From Methyloversatilis universalis EHg5 (GTDB lineage: Bacteria > Pseudomonadota > Gammaproteobacteria > Burkholderiales > Rhodocyclaceae), in assembly GCF_000378945.1 (NCBI RefSeq), contig NZ_KB900539.1, forward strand, positions 613,241 to 677,240: DNA of 64,000 nt, in the 5' to 3' direction. The translations under genes and the position numbers were made by a program. Within the stretch, counting starts at the first letter, position 1. Every line of letters begins with the position of its first letter. Of this stretch, positions 8,503-15,773 are shown one piece after another. The notes beneath the pieces were generated by a model. The model saw only the letters and a program-made list of their open reading frames with translations. It was not told the DNA's origin and ran no database searches.

Positions 8503-8869
8503 GGCGGGCGGGTGAAGGATGAAGGCGCGATGGTACCGGCAGCGGGCGCTCCGCGGTGCCCGCCTGTCTGTCGGTTGCGCACTGACGAGGGCGGCAGCGG
8601 TGGGCCGGATGGCGTGTGGCGAGGTGCCGGAGGCTACATCGCGGCGAGGCCGCCGCGCCCACCCGGGCCTGGCGAGGGCTTGAGCGGATTTCGTGGGAGC
8701 GGCGCCTCGCCGCGATCAGGGCGGTGGATCAGACACTGTTCGTGGTCCCGGGCGGAATCGCGACGAGGCGTCGCTCCCACAATGGCTTGGCCGCGTGCGC
8801 GAGAACAGCGCCGCGCCCACCGGCAGAAGCGGCGACCTACAATACTGCATCGCACAAGGATTGCCCGTC
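8503..8869. other. 367-bp intergenic region holding REP-like palindromes
   Basis: No gene is supported between dctQ (leftward) and the histidine phosphatase (rightward). The region should hold both divergent promoters, but its recognisable content is the REP-like pair at 8693-8780 and a degenerate third copy near 8638-8662. Confidence 0.7.
8693..8780. repeat. REPIN-like inverted pair of 24-bp REP sequences
   Basis: Bases 8693-8716 begin gtgggagcggcgcctcg. Bases 8757-8780 are the same 24-mer in reverse complement with two mismatches, separated by 40 bp. This is the classic REPIN layout: two inverted extragenic palindromes beginning GTGGGAGCG. A degenerate reverse-oriented copy lies at about 8638-8662. 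REPs of this type are normally mobilised in trans by a RAYT transposase, and none is encoded in the window. Confidence 0.75.
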
Positions 8870-9514
8870 ATGACCGCTACCACCCGCATCTGCCTCGTCC
8901 GCCACGGCGAAACCACCTGGAATGTCGACCGCCGGGTGCAGGGCCAGATCGACATTCCGCTGAACGATCACGGGCTGCGGCAGGCGCAGGCCACCGCGCA
9001 GGCGCTGCTGGGTGAGCGCATCGATCACCTCTACGGCTCCGACCTCGGTCGCGCCTGGGTGACCGCCGGCCGCATCGCGGTGCCGCGCGGACAGGCGGTG
9101 ATGCCCGAGCCGCTGCTGCGCGAGCGGCACTACGGCGCCTTTCAGGGCCTTACCTACAGCGAGGCGCGCGAGCGGCATCCGGACATTTTCCAGCGCTTCG
9201 AGGCCCGCGAGCCGGCGCTGCGTTTTCCGGGCGACACCGGCGAAAGCCTGGTCCAGTTCGACGCCCGCATCTGGGGCCTGGTCGAGGCCCTGCGCGTCCG
9301 GCACGCCGGTCACACGCTGCTGCTGGTGACCCACGGCGGCGTGCTCGACATCGTGGCCCGCCGCGTGCGCGGCCTGCCGCTCACCGGCAAGCGCGATTTC
9401 GACATCGCCAACTGCGCACTGAACTGGATCGCCCACGACGCAGCCGGCTGGCGCATCGAGCGCTGGGGCGACGTCGCCCACCTCGATGGCGCGCTGGACG
9501 AACTGCCGGCCTGA
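8870..9514 (+). CDS. Histidine phosphatase family protein (phosphoglycerate-mutase-like)
   Basis: A 214-residue branch-1 histidine phosphatase. It has the phospho-acceptor motif LVRHGETTWN (His near residue 11), the family segment GSDLGRAW, the acid in RERHYGAFQGLTY and the second His in LVTHGGVLD. Relatives dephosphorylate small molecules such as alpha-ribazole phosphate or 2-phosphoglycolate in the cytosol. The start ATG 8870 places the RHG motif at the expected distance from the N-terminus. The specific substrate is not predictable from sequence. Confidence 0.88.
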   Translation: MTATTRICLVRHGETTWNVDRRVQGQIDIPLNDHGLRQAQATAQALLGERIDHLYGSDLGRAWVTAGRIAVPRGQAVMPEPLLRERHYGAFQGLTYSEARERHPDIFQRFEAREPALRFPGDTGESLVQFDARIWGLVEALRVRHAGHTLLLVTHGGVLDIVARRVRGLPLTGKRDFDIANCALNWIAHDAAGWRIERWGDVAHLDGALDELPA

Positions 9515-9541
9515 ATCGTCATCGCCTGCGGGGCTGGCATC

Positions 9542-10640
9542 GGCGTAACGGCCGGGAGGTGCCCTCAGACGCTGCCCGCGCAGGGGGCGACCGGGCACCC
9601 GCGTGCGCTCGCCGTGGGCGAGCACACCCTACCGGCCGGGTTCGGGAGGCCGTGCATCAGGCGAATGAGTCGGGCATCCATCCGGTCATGGTGACACCGT
9701 AGGTGTGCAGGCCGCAGGCCTGCGCACGCGGACTCGCGGCGCCTGCGACGTTCAACGGCCGTCATCGCCGGCAGCGGCAGGCGCGTCCGTAACGGCCGGG
9801 AGGCGCGGCTCTCGCAGGCTCAGACGCTGCCCGCGAATGGGGCGACCGGGCATCCGCGTGCGCTCGCCGTGGGCGAGCACACCCTACCGGCCGGGTTCGT
9901 GAGGCCGTGCATCAGGCGAATGAGTCGGGGCATCCTTCCGGTCATGGTGACACCGTAGGGTGTGCAGGCCGCAGGCCTGCGCACGCGGACTCGCGGCGCT
10001 TGCGACGGTCAACGGCCGTCACGCCGGCAGCGGCAGACGCGTCCGTAATGGTCGGGAGGTACGGCTCTCGCAAGCCCAGGCGCTGCCCGCGCAGGGGGGC
10101 GACCAGGCATCCGCGTGCGCTCGCCATAGGCGAGCACACCCTACCGCCGGGTTCGGGAGGCCGTGCTCATTAGGGGGTATCACCTCCGGTCATGGTGACA
10201 CCGTAGGGTGTGCAGGCCGCAGGCCTGCGCACGCGGACTTGCGGCGCCTGCGACGGTCAACGGCCGTCATCGCCGGCAGCGGCAGGCGCGTCCGTAACGG
10301 CCGGGTGGCGCGGCTCTCGCAGGCTCAGACGCTGCCCGCGAATGTGGCGATCGGGCATCCGCGTGCGCTCGCCGTGGGCGAGCACACCCTACCGGCCGGG
10401 TTTGGGAGGCCGTGCACATCAGGGGGCATCCCCCCGGTCATGGTGACACCGTAGGGTGTGCAGGCCGCAGGCCTGCGCACGCGGACTCGCGGCGCATGCG
10501 ACGCTCAACGGCCGTCATTGCCGGTAGCGGCAGATGCGTCCGTAACGGCCGGGAGGTACGGCTCTCGCAGGCTCAGACGCTGTCCGCGAATGTGGCGATC
10601 GGGCATCCGTGTGCGCTCGCCGTTGGCGAGCACACCCTAC
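9542..10640. repeat. Tandem array of about 190-bp elements alternating with decayed gene 3' ends
   Basis: Four complete elements lie at 9699-9887, 9955-10144, 10203-10392 and 10451-10640, with a left-truncated one at 9542-9632. Full copies begin gtagggtgtgc (the first has gtaggtgtgc) and end gcacaccctac, an 11-bp terminal inverted repeat. Each also carries an internal palindrome around gcaggccgcaggcctgc. The 58-67 bp between elements (9633-9698, 9888-9954, 10145-10202, 10393-10450) resemble the last about 65 bp of the leftward gene that ends at 10637, for example gccgtgcatcaggcg versus gccgcgcatcaggcg and the shared gtcatggtgac. The repeating period is 248-256 bp. No gene is supported in the array. 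Confidence 0.88.
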
Positions 10641-11200
10641 CGGTTGGCGGCGGGGTTCAGGAAGCCGCGCATCAGGCGGGTGAGGCGCGGCATGACCACC
10701 CAGGTCATGGTGACCACGATGAGCCCGGTCAGCAGCGCCACGCGTGCCAGAAAGGGCAGCGGGTTGAGCCAGGGCGCGACCAGCCACAGAAAGAGCGACA
10801 CGGTCGGGAAGATGCCCATCCAGGTGACCAGCGCCATGCGGGCGCGTGGCGGGTGGGTGGACGGCGCGACCACCTGCGGGCCGAACCACGCTTCGAGCCC
10901 GGTCACCACCCGGTATTCCGGTTCGTTTTCGCCGGCCGCGCACAGGCGCGGCTGCAGTGCGGCGCGGGTGGGGCTTTCGTCCCAGGCCTTCAGGTCGGCT
11001 TCGGAGCGGAAGTGGGCGATCACCTGATAGTCGCCACCCGGCGCTTCCGGCGTGATCATCTGCGCACCCATGAAGCCCGGCGCCTCGCGCATGGCGGCGA
11101 ACATTTCGCGCACCAGCGCTTCGTATTCCTGCTCGTAACCGAGCTTTGCGCGGCGGCGGGCGATGCGGGTGACGTGGGCTTGCGGAGGCGTGGCGCTCAT
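10637..11200 (-). CDS. ABM-domain protein with C-terminal membrane helices
   Basis: A 187-residue protein. Residues 5-105 resemble the antibiotic-biosynthesis-monooxygenase (ABM) fold (RIARRRAKLGYEQEYEAL, APGFMGAQMI, YQVIAHFRSEADLKAW). About residues 125-172 form two hydrophobic helices (MALVTWMGIFPTVSLFLWLV and FLARVALLTGLIVVTMTWVV). Such ABM-membrane fusions are known but have no defined substrate. The TAG stop at 10637-10639 lies inside the terminal repeat of the adjacent array, so the extreme C-terminus may have been fixed by the repeat insertion. Downstream of it are partial copies of its own 3' end. Confidence 0.82.
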   Translation of the reverse strand: MSATPPQAHVTRIARRRAKLGYEQEYEALVREMFAAMREAPGFMGAQMITPEAPGGDYQVIAHFRSEADLKAWDESPTRAALQPRLCAAGENEPEYRVVTGLEAWFGPQVVAPSTHPPRARMALVTWMGIFPTVSLFLWLVAPWLNPLPFLARVALLTGLIVVTMTWVVMPRLTRLMRGFLNPAANR

Positions 11201-11242
11201 CGGTTTCTCCGTCCGGTGACTGACCTGAATCGTGGCTGAACA

Positions 11243-11271
11243 GCGGCGACGCCCCGGCCGGGCGTCGCCGC
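11243..11271. terminator. Strong hairpin downstream of yceI
   Basis: A perfect 12-bp stem (gcggcgacgccc / gggcgtcgccgc) with a 5-base loop, just past the yceI stop on the leftward strand. It lacks a clear T-tract, so intrinsic termination is plausible but unproven. Confidence 0.45.
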
Positions 11272-11279
11272 GTCAGACC

Positions 11280-11855
11280 TTACTCGTTGATGGCTTCGAT
11301 CGCGATGTCGATGGTCACGTCGTCGCCAACGTGCGGCGCGTACTTGCCCATGTTGAAGTCGGTGCGCTTTACCGTCACCGTGGCGTTGGCGCCGATGGCG
11401 TCCTTCTTGAACATCGGGTGCGGCATCAGCTGGAAGCTGGTCACTTTCAGCGTGACCGGCTTGCTCACGCCCTTGAGCGTCAGCACGCCATCGACCGCCA
11501 CCGGCTTGTCACCGTCGAAGGTGACCTTGGTCGACTTGAAGGTGGCGGTCGGGTAGGCGGCGGTGTCCAGGAAGTCCGGTGCCTGGATGTGCTCGTTGAA
11601 CAGCGCCGAGCCGGTGCTGACCGACTTGGTGTCGATGGTGATGTCGACGGCACCGGTCTTGGCGGCGCGGTCCAGCGTGACGGTGCCGGTGGTCTTGTCG
11701 AAGCGGCTCAGCTGGGTCGAGTAGCCGAAGTGGCTGTACGAGAAGCGCGGGAAGGTGTGGTTGGCGTCGAGCTTGAAAGTCTGCGGTGCGGCCAGTGCCG
11801 GTGCGGCGACGGCGGCGAAGGCGAGCGAGGCAACGAGGGTTTTGAGCGAGGTCAT
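11280..11855 (-). CDS. YceI-family periplasmic protein
   Basis: A 191-residue protein with a signal peptide (MTSLKTLVASLAFAAVAAPALA). The mature part is a YceI beta-barrel lipocalin-like domain with FKLDANHTFPRFSYSHFG, DITIDTKSVSTG and LKGVSKPVTLKV. YceI proteins bind isoprenoid-type lipids and often sit beside cytochrome b561, as here. ATG 11855 is preferred over an ATG at 11879 because it has the GGAGA ribosome site and starts the signal peptide directly. It is probably transcribed with, or just downstream of, the cytochrome b561 gene, though an AT-rich tatatatatgc at 11883-11893 could be its own promoter. Confidence 0.9.
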   Translation of the reverse strand: MTSLKTLVASLAFAAVAAPALAAPQTFKLDANHTFPRFSYSHFGYSTQLSRFDKTTGTVTLDRAAKTGAVDITIDTKSVSTGSALFNEHIQAPDFLDTAAYPTATFKSTKVTFDGDKPVAVDGVLTLKGVSKPVTLKVTSFQLMPHPMFKKDAIGANATVTVKRTDFNMGKYAPHVGDDVTIDIAIEAINE

Positions 11856-11911
11856 GGCAGTTCTCCGGTTGAAGTACATCTGTATATATATGCAGCGAGG
11901 GTGAGGGCGGC

Positions 11912-12499
11912 TCAGCCGCCGGAAGTCATCTTCACCAGCGTGCGGTCACGCTTGACGAAGTGGTGGTACAGCGCAGCCGCGGCATGACCCAGCACCAGCA
12001 GCCAGATCAGTCGCGCGCCGAGCACATCCTTGTGGATGAAATCGATCGGCTTTTCGAAGGTCTTGAAATCCAGACCCAGGCCGTCGACCACCGCGCTCTG
12101 GAACAGTGCGGTGCTTTCGAACTTCGGCAGCTCGAACAGGAAGAAGAATTCGGTATTCACGCCGGTGCCGAGGTAGCCGGTGATCGGCGCCACGATCATC
12201 ACCGCATACAGCGCCAGATGACCGAGGTGGGCGGCGCGATGCGCCAGCGGCGTGCCCGGTTCGTCGTCCGGCACCCGGTTCATCAGGCGCCAGATCACGC
12301 GCAGCGCCACGATGACCGCGATGCTCACGCCCACCGACAGATGGATCTGCAGCGCAGTCCAGTTCTCCGGTGTCTGCTTCTCGGTGAACCACTGGCGGTA
12401 ATAGACCGACACATAGGCCGCCAGAAAGAGCGCGGCGGTGCTCCAGTGCAGCCACTTGGCGACGCGGCCGTAGTTCGCTGCGGTGTTCTTCAGGCTCAT
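11912..12499 (-). CDS. Cytochrome b561 (bacterial diheme type)
   Basis: A 195-residue, four-helix inner-membrane cytochrome. Histidines in the expected helical positions include RVAKWLHWSTAALF (helix 1), LQIHLSVGVSI (helix 2), LGHLALYAVMIVAPITGYLG (helix 3) and LVLGHAAAALYHHFVKRD (helix 4). Members move electrons between quinol and periplasmic acceptors such as superoxide. The ATG overlaps the stop of the upstream dioxygenase gene (ATGA, 12496-12499), and yceI follows. The trio probably handles a redox or quinone-related stress (inference). Confidence 0.92.
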   Translation of the reverse strand: MSLKNTAANYGRVAKWLHWSTAALFLAAYVSVYYRQWFTEKQTPENWTALQIHLSVGVSIAVIVALRVIWRLMNRVPDDEPGTPLAHRAAHLGHLALYAVMIVAPITGYLGTGVNTEFFFLFELPKFESTALFQSAVVDGLGLDFKTFEKPIDFIHKDVLGARLIWLLVLGHAAAALYHHFVKRDRTLVKMTSGG

Positions 12500-13320
12500 T
12501 GCAGTGCTCCTTGCGCGGGGGTGAAGGCCCAGGCGTCCATGGCCAGCACGTAGTCGTCGATGCCGGCGTGAAAGCGCTCGGCCAGCGCGCCTTCGCCCGC
12601 CGCGCCCAGCGCGACGAAGAAGGGCAGCAGGTGTTCTTCGCTCGGGTGGGCGCGCACCGCGTCCGGCGCCCGGCGGCGGTAGTCGAGCAGGGCGGCGGTG
12701 TCGCCCTCGGCCAAGCGTGCGGCGAACCAGTCGGCGAAGGCGCGCACATAGGCCGGCGGGCGGCCGTCACCGTGCGCGACGATCTGCCAGTCGCGCAGGT
12801 TGTGGGTCAGGTTGCCGGAGCCGAGCACGCGCAGGCCCTGCGCGGCCAGCGGCGCCAGCGCGCGGCCCAGCCGGTACGCGCCTTCGGCGCCGCCACGGCT
12901 CTGCAGCGACAGCGGAATCACCGGCACGTCGGCATCCGGGTACATGAGCCGCAGCGGCACCCAGGCGCCGTGGTCCAGGCCGCGTTCGCCGTCCAGTCGC
13001 ACCGGCAGGCCGGCGTCTTCGATGGCCGTGGCGACCAGTCCGGCCAGTTCGCGGCAGCCGGTGGCTGGGTAGCGGATCGCGTACAGCTCGGGCGGGAAAC
13101 CGTAGAAGTCGTGAATCGTGTCCAGCCGGTCGGCGGTGCCTACGGTGGGCTGGGCGCTGTCCCAGTGCGCGCTCACCACCACCAGCGCGCGCGGCCGCGG
13201 CAGCGCTTCGGCCTGGGCGGCCAGCGCGGCACCGGCGGCACCCGGGCGCAGCGCGAAGGTGGGCGCACCGTGAGGTACGAACAGACTGGCAGGGGCGGGA
13301 CGGGCAGACATGGCAGACAT
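12496..13320 (-). CDS. Class III extradiol (LigB / DODA-type) ring-cleavage dioxygenase
   Basis: A 274-residue LigB-superfamily enzyme. The Fe(II)/Zn ligand regions are visible as LFVPHGAPTFAL (first His near residue 17), VVSAHWDS, GLDHGAWVPLRLMYP and GSGNLTHNL. This length and layout fit the 4,5-DOPA dioxygenase-like (YgiD) group, which opens catechol rings. ATG 13320 and ATG 13311 are both possible starts. It is divergent from a LysR gene whose product is the likely regulator. It is coupled to cytochrome b561 downstream. Confidence 0.88.
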   Translation of the reverse strand: MSAMSARPAPASLFVPHGAPTFALRPGAAGAALAAQAEALPRPRALVVVSAHWDSAQPTVGTADRLDTIHDFYGFPPELYAIRYPATGCRELAGLVATAIEDAGLPVRLDGERGLDHGAWVPLRLMYPDADVPVIPLSLQSRGGAEGAYRLGRALAPLAAQGLRVLGSGNLTHNLRDWQIVAHGDGRPPAYVRAFADWFAARLAEGDTAALLDYRRRAPDAVRAHPSEEHLLPFFVALGAAGEGALAERFHAGIDDYVLAMDAWAFTPAQGALQ

Positions 13321-13348
13321 CCTTGATTCGATGACTGCAGCTTAGTCA

Positions 13349-13382
13349 TTCCGGTTTGATCGAAATAGGCGACAATCCGGAA
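13349..13382. promoter_or_regulatory. Candidate LysR operator between dioxygenase and regulator
   Basis: The 86-bp divergent gap contains ttccgg at 13349-13354 and its inverted partner ccggaa at 13377-13382, with AT-richer sequence between. The position, between a LysR gene and its likely target, suits a regulator binding site. The match to the T-N11-A consensus was not established. Confidence 0.35.
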
Positions 13383-13406
13383 ATCATCGTTGCTGGATTG
13401 ACAACA

Positions 13407-14294
13407 ATGGACCGTCTCGACGCGATGCAGCTGTTCGTGCGCGTGGCCGAACTGGGCAGCTTTTCCGCTGTGGCCCAGCAGCTCGGCGTGGCGCGCTCGG
13501 TGGTCACCCGGCAGATCGCCGCGCTCGAAGCCCACCTCGGTGCCAAGCTGATGGCGCGCAGCACCCGCCGGCTGTCACTCACCTCGGCCGGCACCGCCTA
13601 TCTGGAGAAATGCCGCGTCATCCTGAATCTGGTCGAAGCGGCGGAGACCGGCATCGCCGAAGAGCGGCAGACGCCGCGCGGCCCGATCCGGGTCGGCGCG
13701 CCGCTGAGCTATGGCCTGAAACGCCTGTCGCCGCTGCTGCTCGATTTCGCCGAGCGTTACCCGGAAGTGACGCTGGACATCGACTACAACGACCGCCGGG
13801 TGAATCTGATCGAAGAGGGCATGGACCTCGCCATCCGCGTCACCGCGAAGCTCGACCCGGCTACCGTGGCCCGCCGCATCGGTACCAGCCGCCTGATCGC
13901 GGTGGCCGCCCCCGACTACCTCGCCCGCCACGGTCTGCCCGCCGCGCCGGAAGACCTCGCCCACCACGCCTGCCTCGGCTATACCGCGGTCGCCGCCAAC
14001 CCCACCTGGACCTTCACCACGCCCGATGGCCGCACCGTCACCGTGCCGCTGCGCAGCCCGCTCACCGCCAGCAACGGCGACCTGCTGACCGAAGCCGCCG
14101 CCCGCGGCATGGGCCTCACCTGCCAGCCCGACTTCATCCTCGACCCCTGGCTGGCCGACGGCCGCCTGCTGCCGGTGCTCACCGACTGCGCAACGCCGGA
14201 GCTGGGCGTGTATGCCGTGCTGCCCGGCAACCGCCATGTGCCGCATCGGGTCAGGGTACTTATGGATTGGCTGGCCGAAAGGCTGATGGCATAG
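13407..14294 (+). CDS. LysR-family transcriptional regulator
   Basis: A 295-residue regulator. The N-terminal winged helix-turn-helix is MDRLDAMQLFVRVAELGSFSAVAQQLGVARSVVTRQIA, in the DsdC/CrgA-like 'aminoacyl' subgroup. A periplasmic-binding-like effector domain follows from about residue 90 (GPIRVGAPLSYG...LLLDFAERYPEV). I placed the start at ATG 13407, which matches the standard MDRLxAMxxFVRV beginning; an upstream ATG at 13356 would add 17 residues across the promoter. It is divergent from the dioxygenase-b561 genes and probably controls them and itself. Confidence 0.9.
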   Translation: MDRLDAMQLFVRVAELGSFSAVAQQLGVARSVVTRQIAALEAHLGAKLMARSTRRLSLTSAGTAYLEKCRVILNLVEAAETGIAEERQTPRGPIRVGAPLSYGLKRLSPLLLDFAERYPEVTLDIDYNDRRVNLIEEGMDLAIRVTAKLDPATVARRIGTSRLIAVAAPDYLARHGLPAAPEDLAHHACLGYTAVAANPTWTFTTPDGRTVTVPLRSPLTASNGDLLTEAAARGMGLTCQPDFILDPWLADGRLLPVLTDCATPELGVYAVLPGNRHVPHRVRVLMDWLAERLMA

Positions 14295-14488
14295 TTAGCA
14301 GCAGCCTGTTCGGGTACATTCCGTATGAGTTCCGCGTCGAAATCGAAGAGGTGAGGCTTTTCATCTCGGTTTAATACTGGATGAAAATACAGCATGAAGT
14401 GCCGAAACCTTGAGCCGGAAACCTTTTCACAACGACCACCCCTGCCTTTTTATCCGGCAGCGCCCATAGTTATGGCGCAAAACTGCTC

Positions 14489-14509
14489 CATAAAACAAAG
14501 TTGGGCATC
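14489..14509 (+). other. attI1-like integron recombination core
   Basis: The segment taaaacaaagttgggcatc matches the 3' end of the class 1 integron attI1 site (taaaacaaagttaggcatc) at all but one position; this comparison is from memory. The crossover would fall after G14500 (GTTGGGC, 14500-14506). The attC-type right core usually reads AACGTTRRRY, so the AAACAAAGTT form points to attI. No integrase gene lies in the 195 bp to the left. Confidence 0.6.
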
Positions 14510-14538
14510 AAAAATCATTTTAATGGTCGAGGCTTAGT

Positions 14539-15150
14539 ATGAAGTATTTTCTCAAAACCCTAATTGCAATTGTTTTTGCTATCTCATGCCAAGTGGCTCT
14601 TGCCGAATTTCGACTTCGTATTAAGTCGGATTACGAAGCTGGTGTCGCGCAACACGAGAGAGGTGACATCAAGATGGCCATAGTTTTCTTTGAGCAAGGA
14701 GCGGAGAAAGGTGACCCAAAATCTATTTTTGCCTTGGGAACTTATTACTACTTTGGAGAGGGTGTAGTTAAAGACTACGCAAAGGCAAAGTCACTCTTCG
14801 AGAGTAGTTCCGAGAAAGGGGAAACAGGAGCAGACACGATGCTTGGTCTGATGTACCTGAAAGGTGAAGGTGTATCGCCTGATATTGGTCGTGCCAAGGA
14901 ATATTTTAGTAAAGCCTCATATTCATGTGATGCCACTGCTCAGAACCAGCTCGCACACCTCCTCTACTCGGGAGAAGCTGGCTCGTCCAATAAAGCAGAG
15001 GCACTAGCGTGGCTGTACATAGCCGCACCCAACAATGACGATGCAGCCAGCGGTGTGTCTCATGTCGAAAAGCTATCCTCTGCAGAAGAAGTTAAGGCAG
15101 CAATGAGCCGCAAAGTTGAGTTAGAAGCCAAATTGGTATGCCCAAAGTGA
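14539..15150 (+). CDS. Cassette 1: exported Sel1-repeat protein
   Basis: A 203-residue protein with a signal peptide (MKYFLKTLIAIVFAISCQVALA). It has about three Sel1-like helical repeats at residues 45-150 (FFEQGAEKGDPKSIFALG, YFGEGVVKDYAKAKSLF, MLGLMYLKGEGVSPDIGRAKEYF). Sel1 repeats act as protein-interaction scaffolds in the periplasm or at the surface. Codon and base usage are clearly more AT-rich than the neighbouring chromosome, consistent with recent acquisition. Its stop sits just before attC1, as in typical cassettes. The partner is unknown. Confidence 0.88.
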   Translation: MKYFLKTLIAIVFAISCQVALAEFRLRIKSDYEAGVAQHERGDIKMAIVFFEQGAEKGDPKSIFALGTYYYFGEGVVKDYAKAKSLFESSSEKGETGADTMLGLMYLKGEGVSPDIGRAKEYFSKASYSCDATAQNQLAHLLYSGEAGSSNKAEALAWLYIAAPNNDDAASGVSHVEKLSSAEEVKAAMSRKVELEAKLVCPK

Positions 15151-15151
15151 T

Positions 15152-15229
15152 GCCCAACCCTGCGCTCCAGCCGAACCGCTACAGCGGGCTTCGTCCGCCT
15201 ATGCGGTCGGCTGAGCTTAAACGTTGGGC
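15152..15229 (+). other. attC site 1
   Basis: The inverse core GCCCAAC (15152-15158) and simple core GTTGGGC (15223-15229) are perfect complements and fit RYYYAAC/GTTRRRY. The inner arms gctccagccga and tcggctgagc pair over ten bases with one unpaired C, the extra-helical base typical of attC. Length is 78 bp. Confidence 0.85.
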
Positions 15230-15241
15230 GTCAGTGAACTC

Positions 15242-15706
15242 ATGATTTCACCCGCACTACAAACTGCCCTCGTTGACGCAAGCTTCGCCAGCAAGTACTA
15301 CGAGCTTTGTGCGAAACATCCTTTGAGAACTACCGCCTCGCAGAAGCTTCCAAATGCGGAGATATTGGCAACGCTTGCCGATGTTGGAAGCGTCTCAAAG
15401 CTCAAGGGGCCGGGGCGTGTCTATGAGATCTCCGCACCCAGGTTGCTTGAGGCGGTCGACTTTGCGTTCATCATTCAGGGCGCAGGTGCCATCATCGAAC
15501 CTTGTCTCGGCCTCACTGAGAACGGAGCTAGGTCAGGCACCAACTACTCGGTTCTAGCGTTCTCAGCCAACGCCGCTCAGCAAATGCCCGCGCCAACACC
15601 GGCATACCCCCGCCCTTTTTTCCATAGCCTCTGGGAACTACATGAGGTGGTCTCTGCCGCGTTTGAGTTGGCCGTGCTCGTCGGTAACGCGGTGCGCCGA
15701 GCGTGA
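15242..15706 (+). CDS. Cassette 2: hypothetical protein
   Basis: A 154-residue protein with no recognised domain. It is mainly helical in appearance, with no signal peptide or clear membrane helix, and a PAPTPAYPRPFFHSLWELHE segment near residue 120. ATG 15242 is preferred over a TTG at 15224, which lies inside attC1. The stop is directly followed by attC2. Cassette position and low GC suggest horizontal origin; the function is unknown. Confidence 0.7.
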   Translation: MISPALQTALVDASFASKYYELCAKHPLRTTASQKLPNAEILATLADVGSVSKLKGPGRVYEISAPRLLEAVDFAFIIQGAGAIIEPCLGLTENGARSGTNYSVLAFSANAAQQMPAPTPAYPRPFFHSLWELHEVVSAAFELAVLVGNAVRRA

Positions 15707-15707
15707 C

Positions 15708-15764
15708 GCCCAACCTTTCGCTGCAGCGGACGGCTTCGCCGCCCGCTGATCTTTGACGTTCACG
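15708..15764 (+). other. attC site 2 (right core divergent)
   Basis: The left core GCCCAAC (15708-15714) is canonical, while the right core reads GTTCACG (15758-15764). The mismatch is explained by the next cassette, which supplies the six bases after the crossover G and whose own attC carries GTGAAC. Inner arms gcagcgg / ccgctg flank the ggcttcgcc loop. Length is 57 bp. Confidence 0.7.
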
Positions 15765-15773
15765 GAGAGAACC

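Noticed and set aside
9705-10454. Several small open frames inside the tandem array
   Set aside because: They repeat the same translation with decay, lack ribosome sites and arise from the repeat itself.
9542-10640. CRISPR array
   Set aside because: The repeat unit is about 190 bp and the intervening 58-67 bp are related to each other and to the neighbouring gene end, so they are not unique spacers.
14295-14490. Integron integrase upstream of the attI-like site
   Set aside because: Neither strand of this stretch encodes a tyrosine-recombinase-like sequence.
15224-15241. TTG start for the cassette 2 gene (and similarly TTG starts at 15753 and 16224)
   Set aside because: All three lie in the attC core sequence; ATG or GTG starts with ribosome sites exist further in.
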